DNA of 35,188 bases, taken from NCBI GenBank assembly GCA_017550965.1, contig JAFZNK010000175.1, forward strand, positions 1 to 35,188, written 5' to 3'. The position numbers and the translations under genes are program-made. Each line of letters starts with the position of its first letter. Within the stretch, counting starts at the first letter, position 1. Origin of the DNA: Thermoguttaceae bacterium. Its GTDB lineage: Bacteria; Planctomycetota; Planctomycetia; Pirellulales; Thermoguttaceae. Below the pieces are notes generated by a model. That model did not search any database and had not been told where the DNA came from. It worked only from the letters and a program-made list of their open reading frames with translations. Below, piece by piece: positions 34,642 to 35,188 of the stretch.

Positions 34642-35188
34642 ATGGATCCGGCTTTTTACTATACCGACGACGGCGACGAACTTGATCAAGCGGTGGAAGA
34701 GGGACGCAGACGGCGTTTCATCAAGCGATTTGTGTTGTTTGTCGTCGTGTTGGCGCTCATATGCGTCGGCTTTTTCTTTACGATTCAGCGTTATCTTGCT
34801 CCAATCGATCCGGAAGACGCGCCGACCGACAAGAAAATCGGCTGGCTGGCGTTGCGCGATCTGAGCAAGGAGTCGCCCGAAACGCGAGAAAAGCTCTTCG
34901 ACATGTACGTTGGGAGCGTCTCGGTTCCCAGTCCAGAAAACGCCGAAGAGACCGTCTACGAACTACCCGAGCCCGTTAAGAAGACGTCAAGCGTTTTTCT
35001 CTCCGGACGCGACGCCAAAGTCGCGGCGTGGAGCGAGAACGAACGCCGACTGCCCTATCTTCGCGTCGACTACGTCGTCGACGGCTCCGACGAGCGCGCG
35101 GGGCAGTACGTCGAATCGCGCGACGTCTCGCCTGGCCCGGCGCTTCTCGAGCGTTGGGAAGCGCGTCGAACGGGGATTGAGAACGGAA
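34642..35188 (+). CDS. Single-helix membrane protein (cut by window edge)
   Basis: The frame opens with ATG at 34642 (AGGGAG upstream) and runs to the window end, giving 182 residues with no stop. The N-terminus is acidic (FYYTDDGDELDQAVEEGRRRR). A transmembrane helix follows at about residues 27-48 (FIKRFVLFVVVLALICVGFFFTI), then an extracytoplasmic domain with YVGSVSVPSPENAEETVYELPEP and RRLPYLRVDYVVDGSDERAGQYV. I do not recognise the family. The positive residues before the helix place the N-terminus inside. Confidence 0.8.
   Translation, partial: MDPAFYYTDDGDELDQAVEEGRRRRFIKRFVLFVVVLALICVGFFFTIQRYLAPIDPEDAPTDKKIGWLALRDLSKESPETREKLFDMYVGSVSVPSPENAEETVYELPEPVKKTSSVFLSGRDAKVAAWSENERRLPYLRVDYVVDGSDERAGQYVESRDVSPGPALLERWEARRTGIENG

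Overview
The window looks like chromosomal DNA of a planctomycete (phylum Planctomycetota). The call rests on a GC-rich, CG-dinucleotide-rich composition, a protein at 6471-6899 with the planctomycete-style ECF sigma signature (YRGSTDAEANAWL), a FlgI-like lipoprotein, and many small secreted or single-helix proteins with no known family. This placement is an inference from protein motifs, not from a marker-gene tree.

Left part (1-12.7 kb). A clpB gene runs off the left edge on the minus strand. Divergent from it is pheS, followed 6 bases later by a CYTH-domain protein. Next come a secreted Gly/Met-rich protein with its own terminator; a same-strand cluster of four genes (small membrane protein, membrane coiled-coil protein, ECF sigma region-2-like protein lacking region 4, and a larger membrane coiled-coil protein) that ends in a bidirectional terminator; a minus-strand pair (GNAT acetyltransferase and a very acidic protein); a membrane protein with a remarkable His/Asp tail; and aspS.

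Middle part (12.7-22 kb). This is a restriction-modification island. A minus-strand type I operon is transcribed in the order hsdM, second hsdM, hsdS, hsdR. A divergent adenine-specific DNA methyltransferase with no visible nuclease partner lies beyond a 650-base control region. That region holds a near-perfect 26-base palindrome, further half-sites and a good sigma-70-type promoter. Base composition drops inside the second hsdM, near its NPPY motif, and stays low through hsdS.

Right part (22-35 kb). Two tandem purine nucleoside phosphorylase genes come first; the second encodes a signal peptide and is predicted to be exported. Two paralogous small secreted or anchored proteins follow, with a 107-base fossil of a third copy and a perfect 32-base palindrome between them. 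Then come infA with a clear promoter and terminator, a FlgI-like lipoprotein, a 13-base tandem repeat array, an AlbA_2/HATPase-type regulator, an ATP-type phosphofructokinase, a large exported protein with a TolA-like Ala/Glu/Lys/Arg repeat, and a membrane protein cut by the right edge.

Housekeeping genes (clpB, pheS, aspS, infA, pfkA) are scattered among lineage-specific envelope genes. The most unusual items are the cytoplasmic plus exported phosphorylase pair with Asp at the base-recognition position, the region-2-only sigma-like protein among membrane proteins, the two-hsdM type I system with its operator-rich divergent region, and the fossil repeat and palindrome beside the phosphorylase operon.
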